DNA from: Dolichospermum sp. DET69
Lineage (GTDB): Bacteria; Cyanobacteriota; Cyanobacteriia; Cyanobacteriales; Nostocaceae
Assembly (NCBI GenBank): GCA_017355425.1
Contig: CP070233.1
Location: 2,459,501 to 2,523,500, forward strand
DNA: 64,000 bases
Direction: 5' to 3'
How positions within the stretch are numbered: position 1 is the first letter of the stretch; each line of letters starts with the position of its first letter. A model generated the notes under the pieces. That model was not told where the DNA came from. It saw only the letters and a list, made by a program, of their open reading frames with translations, and did not search any database. Shown here piece after piece: positions 41,209 to 50,430 of this stretch. The position numbers and the translations under genes are program-made.

Positions 41209-43782
41209 CTACTTTGATTTTGCTTCCAGATTTTCCAAACGGCTTTTCAACTCCTGATTTTGTTGTTTGATTTGATCAAGTTCCTCACGTAACTGACGCA
41301 GAGTTTTGTCTGTACCAATATTCTTTTGCACTTTACCAAGTTCTTCTTCCGCATGGCGACGGACACGACCATCTGTGGTTTGATTAGCTAAAGATTGCAA
41401 AATACCAATGGCTTTTGGCGTTTCCATTTGTCCCAAGGCTGTCAAAACTGCCATCTGTGTTAAAAAGAAAGTCTCTCTGGCGATTTCCGCTAACCGATCT
41501 AAAATCCGTTCTATATTCGCGGGAGTTTGACCAGTGGAAACTTTTCCGACAGCGCGAATTGCACCGAGACGTAATGGTTGAGGGATGCCAATTTTTGTGT
41601 ATTCCAGCAGTAAATTTAAAGCTGCTTCCGAAGATTTGAATTCAGCTAAACCGGCTATAGCCCCACTACGGACAACTTCATTCCAGCCAGCCCTTTCTTC
41701 CAAGACAGATTTCAGTAGCTTGATTACCTTATCTTCATTGGGTTTATCTTCTAAATGAGCGGCTGCTATCACCGCAATAGTCCGACAAGCCGCAGCTTCT
41801 ACATAGTAACTTTCATCCCCATCTTGCACAAAACTCTTCACAGCTTTATAGCTACTATGGGTTTTGATTTGCGAGAGAGAACTGATTACCGCTCGTCGCA
41901 CAAAGGGACTTGAATCATTTAAACCGACAACTAAACCATCAAAAGCTTGATCTAATTGAATTTCTGCCAGTTCTTTGGCAACTTCGACCCGCACACCCCA
42001 AAAAGGATCATTTTTCAAAGCTGAGGAGAGGGCTAGAGTTGCTTCTAAACCGCCTTTTTTCGCCAAAGCTTCCGCAGCATAAATGCGAGAAATAGGATGA
42101 GGATCAAATTCTAACTGAGCTTTTAATTCAGCAATAGGGAATTCTAATTGGACAGTTTTTAGGTAATTATTGCCAACATCAAAGCTAATAAAATCAGGCT
42201 TTTGTGTTAATGGGAAATAAAAACTTTGTTCATGTTCATAGACCCGAACTGTAAAAGTTGTTAGTTGTGAATTTTCTTTATATCCAAAACCAATGGGAAT
42301 TTTCAGATTAAATAAATCCTTACTTTCGGCTTTAGCTTGGGTTTGGGTAACTGTCACCTTAGCCAAGTTTGCATCACCATCCCAGGCGTAAGCGACTTTA
42401 AAATCAGGATGACCACCACGATAGACATATTGATCAAAAAGGAAAGCTAGATTGCGTCCAGTGGCTTTTTCAATTGCCCTCAATAGGTCTATGGTTTCGA
42501 CAGTTTGATGGGCATTGTCTTGGACAAATGTTTGCACAGCTTGCCAAAATAACTCATCGCCCAGTTCTGCCCGAATCATGTGATAAACACAAGATCCTTT
42601 TTCATAAATATGGCGGTCATAAAGTTCAATCGCTTGTCGGTAAACATGAGTTACCATTGGTCTACGGTAACGACTGCTATCTTCACTTAAATAACTCCGC
42701 GCTTCCGACAACCGATAATATGCGGCTTCTTGGTCGCCATATTCACGTTCTGTCCACATTACCTCAGAATAGGAAGCCATCCCTTCCTTAATCCAAGCAT
42801 GGGACCAATGTTTAATAACCACCAAATCCCCAAACCATTGGTGTGCGAGTTCATGGACTACTAAACTTTCGGTATTGCGATTATCTAATATTGCCCGTGC
42901 ATCTAGTAAACAGCGGTCAGTTAGTAGAGTGGTGGAAGTGTTTTCCATGCCTCCAAAAATAAAATCATCTACACAAACTTGGGCATATTTGGCGAAAGCA
43001 TAAGGATAACCATACTTTTCGCTGAGAAATTCAATCATTTGCGGAGTTTTGCCCATACTCCTTTTAGCATCGGCTTCCCGTCCCTTTTCGACGTAGTAGG
43101 TAACAGCTTTATCATGCCACTCGTCCCGAATTTCCGCAAAATCACCAACCGCCAAAGTCATCAAGTATGTAGGATGGACTTGTTGTTGTGACCAATGGTA
43201 GGTTTTGTATTTGGCCTCTTCTACGGTGTCAATTAGTTCACCGTTGGAGATGGCTACCAAGGGGTTAGGAACGCGGACGCGAATTTCTGAAGTTGATAAT
43301 TGTCCAGGGTAGTCGAAACAAGGAAACCAATAGCGAGAATCTTCGTCTTCTCCTTGTGTCCAGACTTGGGTAGGCTTGTGGGGGTAGTGTTTGTCTGGTT
43401 GAATAAAGTAAATCCCGCGTTGGGGTTTTTCGGCTGCGTAGGCGATCGCAATTAACAAGCGATGACCGACTTCTGTGGGCTGTGACAGGTAAATACAAAT
43501 TTTTTCACCGTCATATTCAAACTTTTGCTCAACTTCGTTGACCTGGACAGCAGTGATTTTCAGATTTACCGCATCCAAAGTTAACCTATCAATCCCATTC
43601 CGCACTGGCAATAGACGAATACTACAACTGCCGTAGCAACTTTGATTAGGGATATCTAAACTGATATCCAGAAAAATATGTTCTACCTGTCCAGGTCGGT
43701 CAGGGTTATAGTGTGGTTTTGCCCCTGGCAACTCAAAACGTTTGTGTCCGGTTTTTTCGGTATCAAAATAAGACTGCAACAT
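41209..43782 (-). CDS. M1 family aminopeptidase with C-terminal HEAT repeats
   Basis: The 857-residue zinc aminopeptidase has the exopeptidase motif as FGGMENTSTT and the zinc site HELAHQWFGDLV with the third ligand Glu in WIKEGMASYSEV. After the catalytic part (to about 500) come armadillo/HEAT-like repeats (ALKNDPFWGVRVEVAKELAE, LNDSSPFVRRAVISSL) and a final coiled coil (LREELDQIKQQNQELKSRLE). This long form is typical of cyanobacterial and TAF2-like M1 proteins. It is probably cytosolic and trims peptides. Confidence 0.9.
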   Translation of the reverse strand: MLQSYFDTEKTGHKRFELPGAKPHYNPDRPGQVEHIFLDISLDIPNQSCYGSCSIRLLPVRNGIDRLTLDAVNLKITAVQVNEVEQKFEYDGEKICIYLSQPTEVGHRLLIAIAYAAEKPQRGIYFIQPDKHYPHKPTQVWTQGEDEDSRYWFPCFDYPGQLSTSEIRVRVPNPLVAISNGELIDTVEEAKYKTYHWSQQQVHPTYLMTLAVGDFAEIRDEWHDKAVTYYVEKGREADAKRSMGKTPQMIEFLSEKYGYPYAFAKYAQVCVDDFIFGGMENTSTTLLTDRCLLDARAILDNRNTESLVVHELAHQWFGDLVVIKHWSHAWIKEGMASYSEVMWTEREYGDQEAAYYRLSEARSYLSEDSSRYRRPMVTHVYRQAIELYDRHIYEKGSCVYHMIRAELGDELFWQAVQTFVQDNAHQTVETIDLLRAIEKATGRNLAFLFDQYVYRGGHPDFKVAYAWDGDANLAKVTVTQTQAKAESKDLFNLKIPIGFGYKENSQLTTFTVRVYEHEQSFYFPLTQKPDFISFDVGNNYLKTVQLEFPIAELKAQLEFDPHPISRIYAAEALAKKGGLEATLALSSALKNDPFWGVRVEVAKELAEIQLDQAFDGLVVGLNDSSPFVRRAVISSLSQIKTHSSYKAVKSFVQDGDESYYVEAAACRTIAVIAAAHLEDKPNEDKVIKLLKSVLEERAGWNEVVRSGAIAGLAEFKSSEAALNLLLEYTKIGIPQPLRLGAIRAVGKVSTGQTPANIERILDRLAEIARETFFLTQMAVLTALGQMETPKAIGILQSLANQTTDGRVRRHAEEELGKVQKNIGTDKTLRQLREELDQIKQQNQELKSRLENLEAKSK

Positions 43783-43882
43783 TTATTATTTCTAGCCTTT
43801 TAATCCTGAAACATTTAATGGGATGTAAGTCATATAAATAACGAACTGTAGCGTAGTATGACATTTTTTGACTGTTTGATCT

Positions 43883-44300
43883 TAGAGCGTGTTTGAAAAG
43901 TCGTGATTGATGTATCAAATATCTTTTTACCCCACCCTAACCCGCACAGATGTATTGGGGAGGGAACTTGATTTTCCAGTTTTCCCCCAATACATTAGGG
44001 TAAATACACTAGCAATACCAACTTTTTTGAGCAACAGGGAACTTGATTTTCCAGTCTCCCCCTTTACAAGCTACGGTGTACACACATCTCTAGACAGGAT
44101 GCTAAACGTTATCCGATCCCCCTAAATCCCCCTTAAAAAGGGGGACTTTGAAGAATTTAGCCCCCCTTTTTAAGGGGGGTTGGGGGGATCTAAACGTTGT
44201 GGGGCAACTCTAGAAGACTTGTGTGTACACCGTAGCCTTTACAAGGGGGGATTAAGGGGGGTAAAAAATCACAATGTATTACTTTTCAAACAACCTCTTA
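43883..44300. mobile_element. Composite MITE (TGTTTGAAAAG ends) with a nested 165 bp MITE
   Basis: The outer ends are AGAGCGTGTTTGAAAAGT and ACTTTTCAAACAACCTCTTA, inverted repeats of the family also seen at 20.2, 23.5 and 25.9 kb. Inside are CCCCACCCTAACCC-type units and the complete 165 bp MITE. Frames running through it are repeat-derived. Confidence 0.75.
44071..44235. mobile_element. 165 bp MITE with 16 bp perfect terminal repeats, copy 2
   Basis: It has the same ends (CTACGGTGTACACACA) and length as the copy at 19454-19618, with differences in the loop of the inner hairpin (CCCCCTTAAAAAGGGGG here). Even the flanking TTTACAAG is shared, so both copies sit in the same kind of host repeat. 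Confidence 0.85.
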
Positions 44301-44420
44301 GTAGTGTCAGCACTATCCGATCTACAGATTGATACAGCTAATTTAGCTACTGCTGTCACACTTAAAACCCCAGGTATCGCCCTCTTTGCTGCCTCAGTTC
44401 AAGAGGATCTTGAACCATGA
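44301..44420 (+). pseudogene. Possible C-terminal gene fragment abutting a MITE
   Basis: Immediately after the composite MITE an open frame reads VVSALSDLQIDTANLATAVT and ends FAASVQEDLEP-stop at 44418-44420. The composition looks protein-like, and the 5' part is replaced by the element. I cannot assign a family. The remaining ~290 bp to the next gene shows only AT-rich sequence and a TAAGGAG ribosome-binding site. Confidence 0.3.
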
Positions 44421-44709
44421 GCAATGTTTATCGAGTACAAATACTACTAATTTTCCATATAGTTTTAGAATAACTTGGAGGTGACAAATTGACTATTGTT
44501 CTTAAACAAATAAGATATCATTTGCGGATTCAGTCCTGACCATAGTGGAGTATTATTTAAAGCCGATTACAACTTTTTAATGACCACAAGCCTGGGATTA
44601 TATCAGTAAATACCGTGAAATTAGCGGCAATTAATGATAAAAAAGGATTCATAAATCAGAATTTCATAGAAATTGTGACCAAATTTACAGTTATAAGGAG
44701 CATTTATCA

Positions 44710-46368
44710 ATGTCTGAAAAGAAATCATCGTTCTTAATTCCCGTGATTGGTACTGCTGTAATCATAGCAGGTGGTATAGCAGCTTATATGTATCTCAAGG
44801 GTGGTGCAAATAGTTCTAGTCCTTTAGGTAGTGCTAAATTAGTACCTGCAACGGCATTAATGGCAACTTATATTGACACTAATCCTGAATCTTGGAATAA
44901 GTTACAGCAGTTTGGGACACCAGAAGCACAGAAATTACTGGACAAAGAGTTTCAGGATTTCAACCAACAAATGTTGAATGATAGTCAGATTTCTTACGAA
45001 GCAGATATCAAACCTTGGGTTGGTGGTGTGATGATTGCTGTACTACCACCAGAGGCAAAAAAAGTATCCCAGGAAAACTTCCGTTCACCCGAAGCCCCAA
45101 ATTTTTTGTTAGTAGTAGATATTAAGGACAAAATAGCCGCTCTGAAATTTGCCAATAAGTTGAAAGACAAAAAGAATGTCAAAATTCAGGAATCGGACTA
45201 CAAAGGTCAAAAAATTATTGAATCTCCAGGTAAAGGTCAACCGACTTATGTAACGGTTTTGAATAATGACCATTTACTTTTAACATCAAGTAAACAATCT
45301 GTAGAAAAAGCTATTGATACCTATAAAGGCGAACCTTCCTTTGCAACTAAAGAAGGTGCAAATGAAATTCTGGGCAAAGGTGTGGATGTTAAAAATAGTT
45401 TAGCGCAAATTTATGTACCTGATTATGCCAATATGGTACAACAATTAACGGCTTTCAATCCCCAATCTCAAAAATTACCCCCACAAACTCTGGCGCAAAT
45501 TAAGCAAGTTAAATCAATGACAGCAGGTGTGGGCATAGATGATGCTGGATTAAGATTTAAAGCGATTGTGAATTTAGATCCTCAACTGAATAAATTTCAA
45601 TATGAAACTACTTCGGCCAAGATTGTGGAACAATTTCCTAGTGAAACTTTGGCTTTAGTAAGTGGACAGGGTATTAGTAAAAGTTGGCAAACTTTTGTTG
45701 AGCAGTCTAAAGATTATCCTGAATTAAATCAAGGATTGCAACAAGCGAGAACACAACTAAAAATCCTCCAACTTGATGTAGATAAAGATATTTTCGGGTG
45801 GATGAATGGAGAGTTTGGCTTAGGTGCAATTCAATCTAATCAAGGTTTATTAGCTAATGTGGGTTTTGGAGGTGCGTTAGTATTAAATACGAGCGATCGC
45901 AAAACTGCTGAAGCTACTTTTACTAAACTCGATAATTTTGCCAAACAGCAATCTCTTAATGTTGCTCAAAAAAGCATTGGTGGTAAAAATGTCACAGAAT
46001 GGCAAATTCCTCAACAAGGCGCTCTTATAGCTCATGGTTGGCTCAATGATAATACGGCATTTCTAGCTATTGGCGGCCCTGTTGCAGAAACACTAGTAGA
46101 TCGTAAAGGTGCAGCACTTGATCAAAGTGATACTTTTAAAACTATCACGGGTTCTTTGCAAAAACCCAATGGTGGTTATTTCTATTTAGATATGGACAAA
46201 ACCAAAACCATCATTGAGCGCTTATCTGCTCAAAGTCAACCGCTACCTCCAGACGCTACTGCTATTCTCACTTCTATTCGTGGTATTGGTGTGACTGTTA
46301 ATAGTCCTAGTAAATCAATGACTCAAATGGAGTTGTTGTTATCTCTCAAACCTAGTAAGGGTAAATAA
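44710..46368 (+). CDS. DUF3352 domain protein, membrane-anchored
   Basis: This 552-residue protein has an N-terminal transmembrane anchor (FLIPVIGTAVIIAGGIAAYM) and a large extracytoplasmic DUF3352-like domain. Typical pieces are LVPATALMATYIDTNPESW, VGGVMIAVLPPE, YVTVLNNDHLLLTSSKQSVE, LALVSGQGISKSW and GGYFYLDMDKTK. Function is unknown; the family is widespread in cyanobacteria. TAAGGAG lies 8 nt before the ATG. Confidence 0.85.
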   Translation: MSEKKSSFLIPVIGTAVIIAGGIAAYMYLKGGANSSSPLGSAKLVPATALMATYIDTNPESWNKLQQFGTPEAQKLLDKEFQDFNQQMLNDSQISYEADIKPWVGGVMIAVLPPEAKKVSQENFRSPEAPNFLLVVDIKDKIAALKFANKLKDKKNVKIQESDYKGQKIIESPGKGQPTYVTVLNNDHLLLTSSKQSVEKAIDTYKGEPSFATKEGANEILGKGVDVKNSLAQIYVPDYANMVQQLTAFNPQSQKLPPQTLAQIKQVKSMTAGVGIDDAGLRFKAIVNLDPQLNKFQYETTSAKIVEQFPSETLALVSGQGISKSWQTFVEQSKDYPELNQGLQQARTQLKILQLDVDKDIFGWMNGEFGLGAIQSNQGLLANVGFGGALVLNTSDRKTAEATFTKLDNFAKQQSLNVAQKSIGGKNVTEWQIPQQGALIAHGWLNDNTAFLAIGGPVAETLVDRKGAALDQSDTFKTITGSLQKPNGGYFYLDMDKTKTIIERLSAQSQPLPPDATAILTSIRGIGVTVNSPSKSMTQMELLLSLKPSKGK

Positions 46369-46649
46369 ATTTTTCTCCCGCAAAGGCGCAATCACGCTTC
46401 GTGATCTCGAAGAGTAGTTTGTAGGGTGCGTCAGACCCGATAATTTGGTAAAAAACAGATATCTTCTCTCTGACGCACCTTATTGATGAGGATAGGTTAC
46501 GCTTTTCCTAACTAGACATCTGGTGAAAAAGAATGTAGGGACAATTCATGAATTGTCCCTACAAGGGTTTCAGGCTACGCATATTTAATTTCTACAAGAT
46601 GTCTAGTGCAGTGAGAGCATAAATTGGATTAGCCGAGTACCATTAACCA
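46369..46649. repeat. Repeat-bearing intergenic region
   Basis: It contains a GGGTGCGTCAGA..TCTGACGCACC inverted pair (about 46425-46480) and the 91 bp MITE relative at 46514-46604. No gene. Confidence 0.65.
46514..46604. mobile_element. 91 bp MITE, relative of the 12601 element
   Basis: The ends AGACATCTGGTGAAAAAG and ACAAGATGTCT form inverted repeats. The core hairpin is GGGACAATTCATGAATTGTCCC, and the shared inner part is TACAAGGGTTTCA..TTTAATT. Confidence 0.7.
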
Positions 46650-46940
46650 TCAAAGCATCTCAAGAATTAACTCAAATTTTAATGTTGCATTGCAGTGTTC
46701 ATTGGTAGCTAATAGATGAATGATTGTTTCTAATGTTGCATTATCAGCAGCACTACTATCTATTCCCAACCAATCAGCATCTTCTACTAAATCAATTCCT
46801 TCTAAAAGTATTGCTAATTGTGATTTTGGTGCAGAAATTACACTACTCCAATCTAAGATAATTTTATGTTGATGGAGTTTTTGATTTATCTCTACTAAAT
46901 TAAGTTCACCGGGGAGAATTGCAGGAAGTTGGATAATCAT
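46650..46940 (-). CDS. Hypothetical protein
   Basis: A 96-residue acidic frame begins MIIQLPAILPGELNLVEINQ and has a middle HKIILDWSSVISAP and a helical C-terminus (ATLETIIHLLATNEHC). I do not recognise the family; the composition looks like a real small protein. It lies downstream of the toxin remnant on the same strand. Confidence 0.55.
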   Translation of the reverse strand: MIIQLPAILPGELNLVEINQKLHQHKIILDWSSVISAPKSQLAILLEGIDLVEDADWLGIDSSAADNATLETIIHLLATNEHCNATLKFELILEML

Positions 46941-46989
46941 ATATTGGGGAATTGGGAATTGGGAATTTTGTTTTTTAGGTTGCTAATTT

Positions 46990-47133
46990 TTATTCACCAG
47001 CTTGGTGTTTAAGTATATTAACCATACTATCTGATAACCATAATCCAGCATTACGTAAAGCCTCAATTCTAGGAGATACACTAGAAATTAATCCCCTCCT
47101 TTTCGCTAATATTAATAAACCTCCTGTACCCAT
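46990..47133 (-). pseudogene. C-terminal fragment of a DUF3368 (PIN-like) toxin
   Basis: The frame reads MGTGGLLILAKRRGLISSVS then PRIEALRNAGLWLSDSMVN and stops. This is the end of DUF3368 proteins, the usual toxin partners of UPF0175 antitoxins. The catalytic N-terminal two thirds are missing, replaced by repeat DNA (47150-47290). The UPF0175 gene lies just upstream on the same strand, so an intact pair existed before. Confidence 0.65.
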
Positions 47134-47149
47134 AGTAATAGTTGACTTT

Positions 47150-47290
47150 TAAACAACACAATTAGAGGTGAGGAATTAATAATACAGCACTTCCCGGTGT
47201 TATGAGGTACACCATTAGCGGGCAAGATGCCCGCACTACAAGAGTTTCATGATTCAACTTTGTACCTCATAAGAGCGGAAACCGCTGTAA
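47150..47290. repeat. Repeat DNA between antitoxin and toxin remnant
   Basis: AGCGGGCAAGATGCCCGCACT is flanked by TTATGAGGTAC and GTACCTCATAA, an 11 bp inverted repeat around a palindrome. GAGCGGAAACCGCT follows. This block has replaced or displaced the N-terminal part of the DUF3368 gene. Confidence 0.65.
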
Positions 47291-47295
47291 TGCGA

Positions 47296-47550
47296 TCAAT
47301 CAACATTTGACATTTCCTCAGCTAATTCTTCGGCTGTATATTGCATAAAATCAACTCGATAACGAGATAAAGCATGAATAAACTCTGTACGAGTTAGTCC
47401 GGCTATTTCTGCTGCTTTATTTTGCGATATATCACCTAATTCGTACCATTTTACGGCGGCTGCAATTTTCATTTCTTGTACAAATTCTTCAGGATTTTTT
47501 CGCAGTGCAGAAAATGCGGTTTCTGGTAATTGAATAGGTATGGTTTTCAT
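47296..47550 (-). CDS. UPF0175 family antitoxin
   Basis: The 84-residue product begins MKTIPIQLPETAFSALRKNP and contains AAAVKWYELGDISQNKAAEI and AGLTRTEFIHALSRYRVDF, the helix-turn-helix-like UPF0175 core. Usually it is the antitoxin of a DUF3368 toxin encoded just downstream; here that toxin survives only as a fragment. The antitoxin itself appears intact. Confidence 0.85.
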   Translation of the reverse strand: MKTIPIQLPETAFSALRKNPEEFVQEMKIAAAVKWYELGDISQNKAAEIAGLTRTEFIHALSRYRVDFMQYTAEELAEEMSNVD

Positions 47551-47709
47551 GGTTTGGGAATGGGGAATTGGGTATTTATAAGATGTTAAAATTAGGGAGT
47601 TAGCATATTTTTTAACATAATCAAATTATACATCATATTGGTGAAGTATTAGTAATAGTATAACTTATAACAAAAATTTAAGCTAGATTACAATTATTAA
47701 AGTTTATTT

Positions 47710-48060
47710 AAAAAATGTCAGAATCAGGATTTCCAGGATTTAAGGATATGCAGGATGTGGTTTTTAGTTTGGTTGTGTAGTGTTTTTGATTTTTTTGTCA
47801 GAAATGGCTAACGCCACACAAAAAATTTATCAACAACATCCTGAAAATCCTATAATCCTGGACATCCTGATTCAGACAATTACCAATTACCAAACACCAA
47901 ACAGAAAATTTATCAACAACATCCTGAAAATCCTATAATCCTGGACATCCTGATTCAGACAATTACCAATTACCAAACACCAAACAGAAAATTTATCAAC
48001 AACATCATGAAAATCCTATAATCCTGGACATCCTGATTCAGACAATTACCAATTTAAGTT
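47710..48060. repeat. Repeat array, ~84 bp unit, upstream of Rpn gene 1
   Basis: About three direct copies of ATCCTATAATCCTGGACATC / CTGATTCAGACAATTACC / AAACACCAAACAGAAAATTT occur, after an inverted GTCAGAATCAGGATTTCC unit at 47717. The first full copy is preceded by GGCTAACGCCACAC. Not CRISPR: units are long, degenerate and lack unique spacers. Confidence 0.88.
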
Positions 48061-48095
48061 ATAATTGAAAATACTATATAAATTCTGTTCAAGCT

Positions 48096-48956
48096 GTGAG
48101 TTTTGACAACATTTGTAAGCTATTAGCTGAAAAATATCCTCTTGATTTTGCCCGGTGGTTACTACCAGAAGAACCACAAAGCGTCAAAGTTTTAAAAACC
48201 GAATTGAGTATTGAACCAATTCGTGCTGATTTTGTCACGTTTCTGAAAAGTGAAAACCAAATTTTACACATCGAATTTCAGACACTATCAACTTCTCGAA
48301 AACCCATTCCTTTGCGAGTCATAGATTATTATATCCGGTTAAAAAGACTCTACCCCGAATGTACCATTATCCAATTTGTGATTTTCCTCCAGGAAACAGA
48401 AGATAAAAATGCTTTTATCAATGTTTACCAAGATGTAAATACTACCCACTATTATCAAGTAATTAGAATGTGGGAACAAGACCCTGTTTTATTTCTTAAT
48501 AATCCCGCACTCTTACCATTAGCACCATTAACCCGCACAAATGCACCTCAAGATTTATTATCGCAGGTTGCTGAAAGTGTTGCTAAAATTGAGGAAATAG
48601 AAATCAAGCGGGATATTGTAGCCTGTACTGAGATTTTAGCAGGTTTACGGTTTGAGAAAAAGCTGATTAGTCAATTACTTAGGGAGGACATTATGCGAGA
48701 ATCAGTAATTTATCAAGATATTTTCCAAAAAGGTGAGAAGCAAGGTGACAAACGAGGTGAACAACGAGGTAGAGAATTAGGTGAACAACGGACAATTATC
48801 CGTTTACTTAATCGTCGGTTTGGAGAATTAGATTCATCATTGGTTGATAGAATCAAAACTTTGAATATTGAAAAGTTGGATAATTTAGCAGATGCTTTAT
48901 TAGACTTTTCTAATATCAATGATTTGGGAACTTGGTTAAATTCAAATCAAGATTAA
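48096..48956 (+). CDS. Rpn family nuclease (PD-(D/E)XK), copy 1
   Basis: The 286-residue protein resembles Rpn/transposase_31-like recombination-promoting nucleases. The core is PIRADFVTFLK, then ILHIEFQTLS (the D..ExQ of the PD-(D/E)XK fold, about residues 47-68), IPLRVIDYYIRLKRLYP and a helical middle. The C-terminal ~90 residues form a helical DUF4351-type tail (FGELDSSLVDRIKTLNIEKL). GTG is the start. An internal ATG at 48693 is preceded by AGGGAGG and could yield a separate 87-residue protein. The gene is almost identical to copy 2, 1382 bp downstream. E. coli Rpn proteins are DNA nucleases with toxic, antiphage activity. Confidence 0.85.
   Translation: MSFDNICKLLAEKYPLDFARWLLPEEPQSVKVLKTELSIEPIRADFVTFLKSENQILHIEFQTLSTSRKPIPLRVIDYYIRLKRLYPECTIIQFVIFLQETEDKNAFINVYQDVNTTHYYQVIRMWEQDPVLFLNNPALLPLAPLTRTNAPQDLLSQVAESVAKIEEIEIKRDIVACTEILAGLRFEKKLISQLLREDIMRESVIYQDIFQKGEKQGDKRGEQRGRELGEQRTIIRLLNRRFGELDSSLVDRIKTLNIEKLDNLADALLDFSNINDLGTWLNSNQD
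48693..48956 (+). CDS. Internal in-frame product of Rpn copy 1 (candidate antitoxin)
   Basis: ATG is preceded by AGGGAGG with 5 nt spacing inside the nuclease gene, giving MRESVIYQDI.. to the same stop (87 residues). In E. coli, Rpn genes produce a short C-terminal protein from an internal start that blocks the full-length toxin. The strong ribosome-binding site here supports the same logic, but expression is not proven. Confidence 0.5.
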   Translation: MRESVIYQDIFQKGEKQGDKRGEQRGRELGEQRTIIRLLNRRFGELDSSLVDRIKTLNIEKLDNLADALLDFSNINDLGTWLNSNQD

Positions 48957-49049
48957 TCATCCCCAATATTGGTCATTTTATCATCATTCTAGTCAGGGAA
49001 TAAATTCCCTGTCTAAAAGCTAAAGTCGGTTGAAACCGACTATTTTTTT

Positions 49050-49440
49050 ACAACATCCTGTAAATCCTATAATCCTGGACATCCTGATTCAGACAAATAA
49101 CAATTACCAAACACCACACAAAAAATTTATCAACAACATCCTGAAAATCCTATAATCCTGGACATCCTGATTCAGACAATTACCAATTACCAAACACCAA
49201 ACAGAAAATTTATCAACAACATCCTGAAAATCCTATAATCCTGGACATCCTGATTCAGACAAATAAAATTACCAAACACCAAACAGAAAATTTATCAACA
49301 ACATCCTGAAAATCCTATAATCCTGGACATCCTGATTCAGACAATTACCAATTACCAAACACCAAACAGAAAATTTATCAACAACATCCTGAAAATCCTA
49401 TAATCCTGGACATCCTGATTCAGACAATTACCAATTTAAG
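49050..49440. repeat. Repeat array, ~84 bp unit, between Rpn genes 1 and 2
   Basis: About five copies of the unit (CATCCTGAAAATCCTATAAT / CCTGGACATCCTGATTCAGA) occur. The sequence between the last unit and the GTG start of Rpn copy 2 matches that before copy 1 almost exactly, so repeat and gene were duplicated together. Confidence 0.88.
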
Positions 49441-49477
49441 TTATAATTGAAAACACTATATAAATTCTGTTCAAGCT

Positions 49478-50362
49478 GTGAGTTTTGACAACGTTTGTAA
49501 GCTATTAGCTGAAAAATATCCTCTTGATTTTGCCCGGTGGTTACTACCAGAAGAACCACAAAGCGTCAAAGTTTTAAAAACCGAATTGAGTATTGAACCA
49601 ATTCGTGCTGATTTTGTCACGTTTCTGAAAAGTGAAAACCAAATTTTACACATCGAATTTCAGACACTATCAACTTCTCGAAAACCCATTCCTTTGCGAG
49701 TCATAGATTATTATATCCGGTTAAAAAGACTCTACCCCGAATGTACCATTATCCAATTTGTGATTTTCCTCCAGGAAACAGAAGATAAAAATGCTTTTAT
49801 CAATGTTTACCAAGATGTAAATACTACCCACTATTATCAAGTAATTAGAATGTGGGAACAAGACCCTGTTTTATTTCTTAATAATCCCGCACTTTTACCA
49901 TTAGCACCATTAACCCGCACAAATGCACCTCAAGATTTATTATCGCAGGTTGCTGAAAGTGTTGCTAAAATTGAGGAAATAGAAATCAAGCGGGATATTG
50001 TAGCCTGTACTGAGATTTTAGCAGGTTTACGGTTTGAGAAAAAGCTGATTAGTCAATTACTTAGGGAGGACATTATGCGAGAATCAGTAATTTATCAAGA
50101 TATTTTGCAAAAAGGCGAAGAAAAGGGTAGAAAGGAAGGTGAGAAACGTGGTGAACAACGAGGTAGAGAATTAGGTGAACAACGGACAATTATCCGTCAA
50201 CTTAATCGCCGATTTGGAGAATTAGATTCATCATTGGTTGATAGAATCAAAACTTTGAATATTGAAAAGTTGGATAATTTAGCAGATGCTTTATTAGACT
50301 TTTCTAATATCAATGATTTGGTAAATTGGTTAAATGACAATCAACATGAAGGTCAAAATTAA
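49478..50362 (+). CDS. Rpn family nuclease (PD-(D/E)XK), copy 2
   Basis: The 294-residue protein is identical to copy 1 except for one or two residues up to about residue 208, also at synonymous positions, so the duplication is recent or gene-converted. The hinge after MRESVIYQDI differs: copy 2 has LQKGEEKGRKEGEKRGEQRG, eight residues longer than copy 1, encoded by GAAGGTGAGAAACG-type repeats. The DUF4351-like end is conserved, with the tail VNWLNDNQHEGQN. The internal ATG at 50075 again has AGGGAGG. Start GTG as in copy 1. Confidence 0.85.
   Translation: MSFDNVCKLLAEKYPLDFARWLLPEEPQSVKVLKTELSIEPIRADFVTFLKSENQILHIEFQTLSTSRKPIPLRVIDYYIRLKRLYPECTIIQFVIFLQETEDKNAFINVYQDVNTTHYYQVIRMWEQDPVLFLNNPALLPLAPLTRTNAPQDLLSQVAESVAKIEEIEIKRDIVACTEILAGLRFEKKLISQLLREDIMRESVIYQDILQKGEEKGRKEGEKRGEQRGRELGEQRTIIRQLNRRFGELDSSLVDRIKTLNIEKLDNLADALLDFSNINDLVNWLNDNQHEGQN
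50075..50362 (+). CDS. Internal in-frame product of Rpn copy 2 (candidate antitoxin)
   Basis: The same ribosome-binding site and ATG as in copy 1 would give a 95-residue C-terminal protein (MRESVIYQDILQKGEEKG..). Inference as for copy 1. Confidence 0.48.
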   Translation: MRESVIYQDILQKGEEKGRKEGEKRGEQRGRELGEQRTIIRQLNRRFGELDSSLVDRIKTLNIEKLDNLADALLDFSNINDLVNWLNDNQHEGQN

Positions 50363-50430
50363 TCAACACTAACAACTGTAATTTTATGAAAGTCCGTTTT
50401 AACGGACTTTCTCTATAAGATGAGGACATT

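Noticed and set aside
43907-44125. 72-residue plus-strand frame inside the composite MITE
   Set aside because: Its sequence is entirely repeat-derived.
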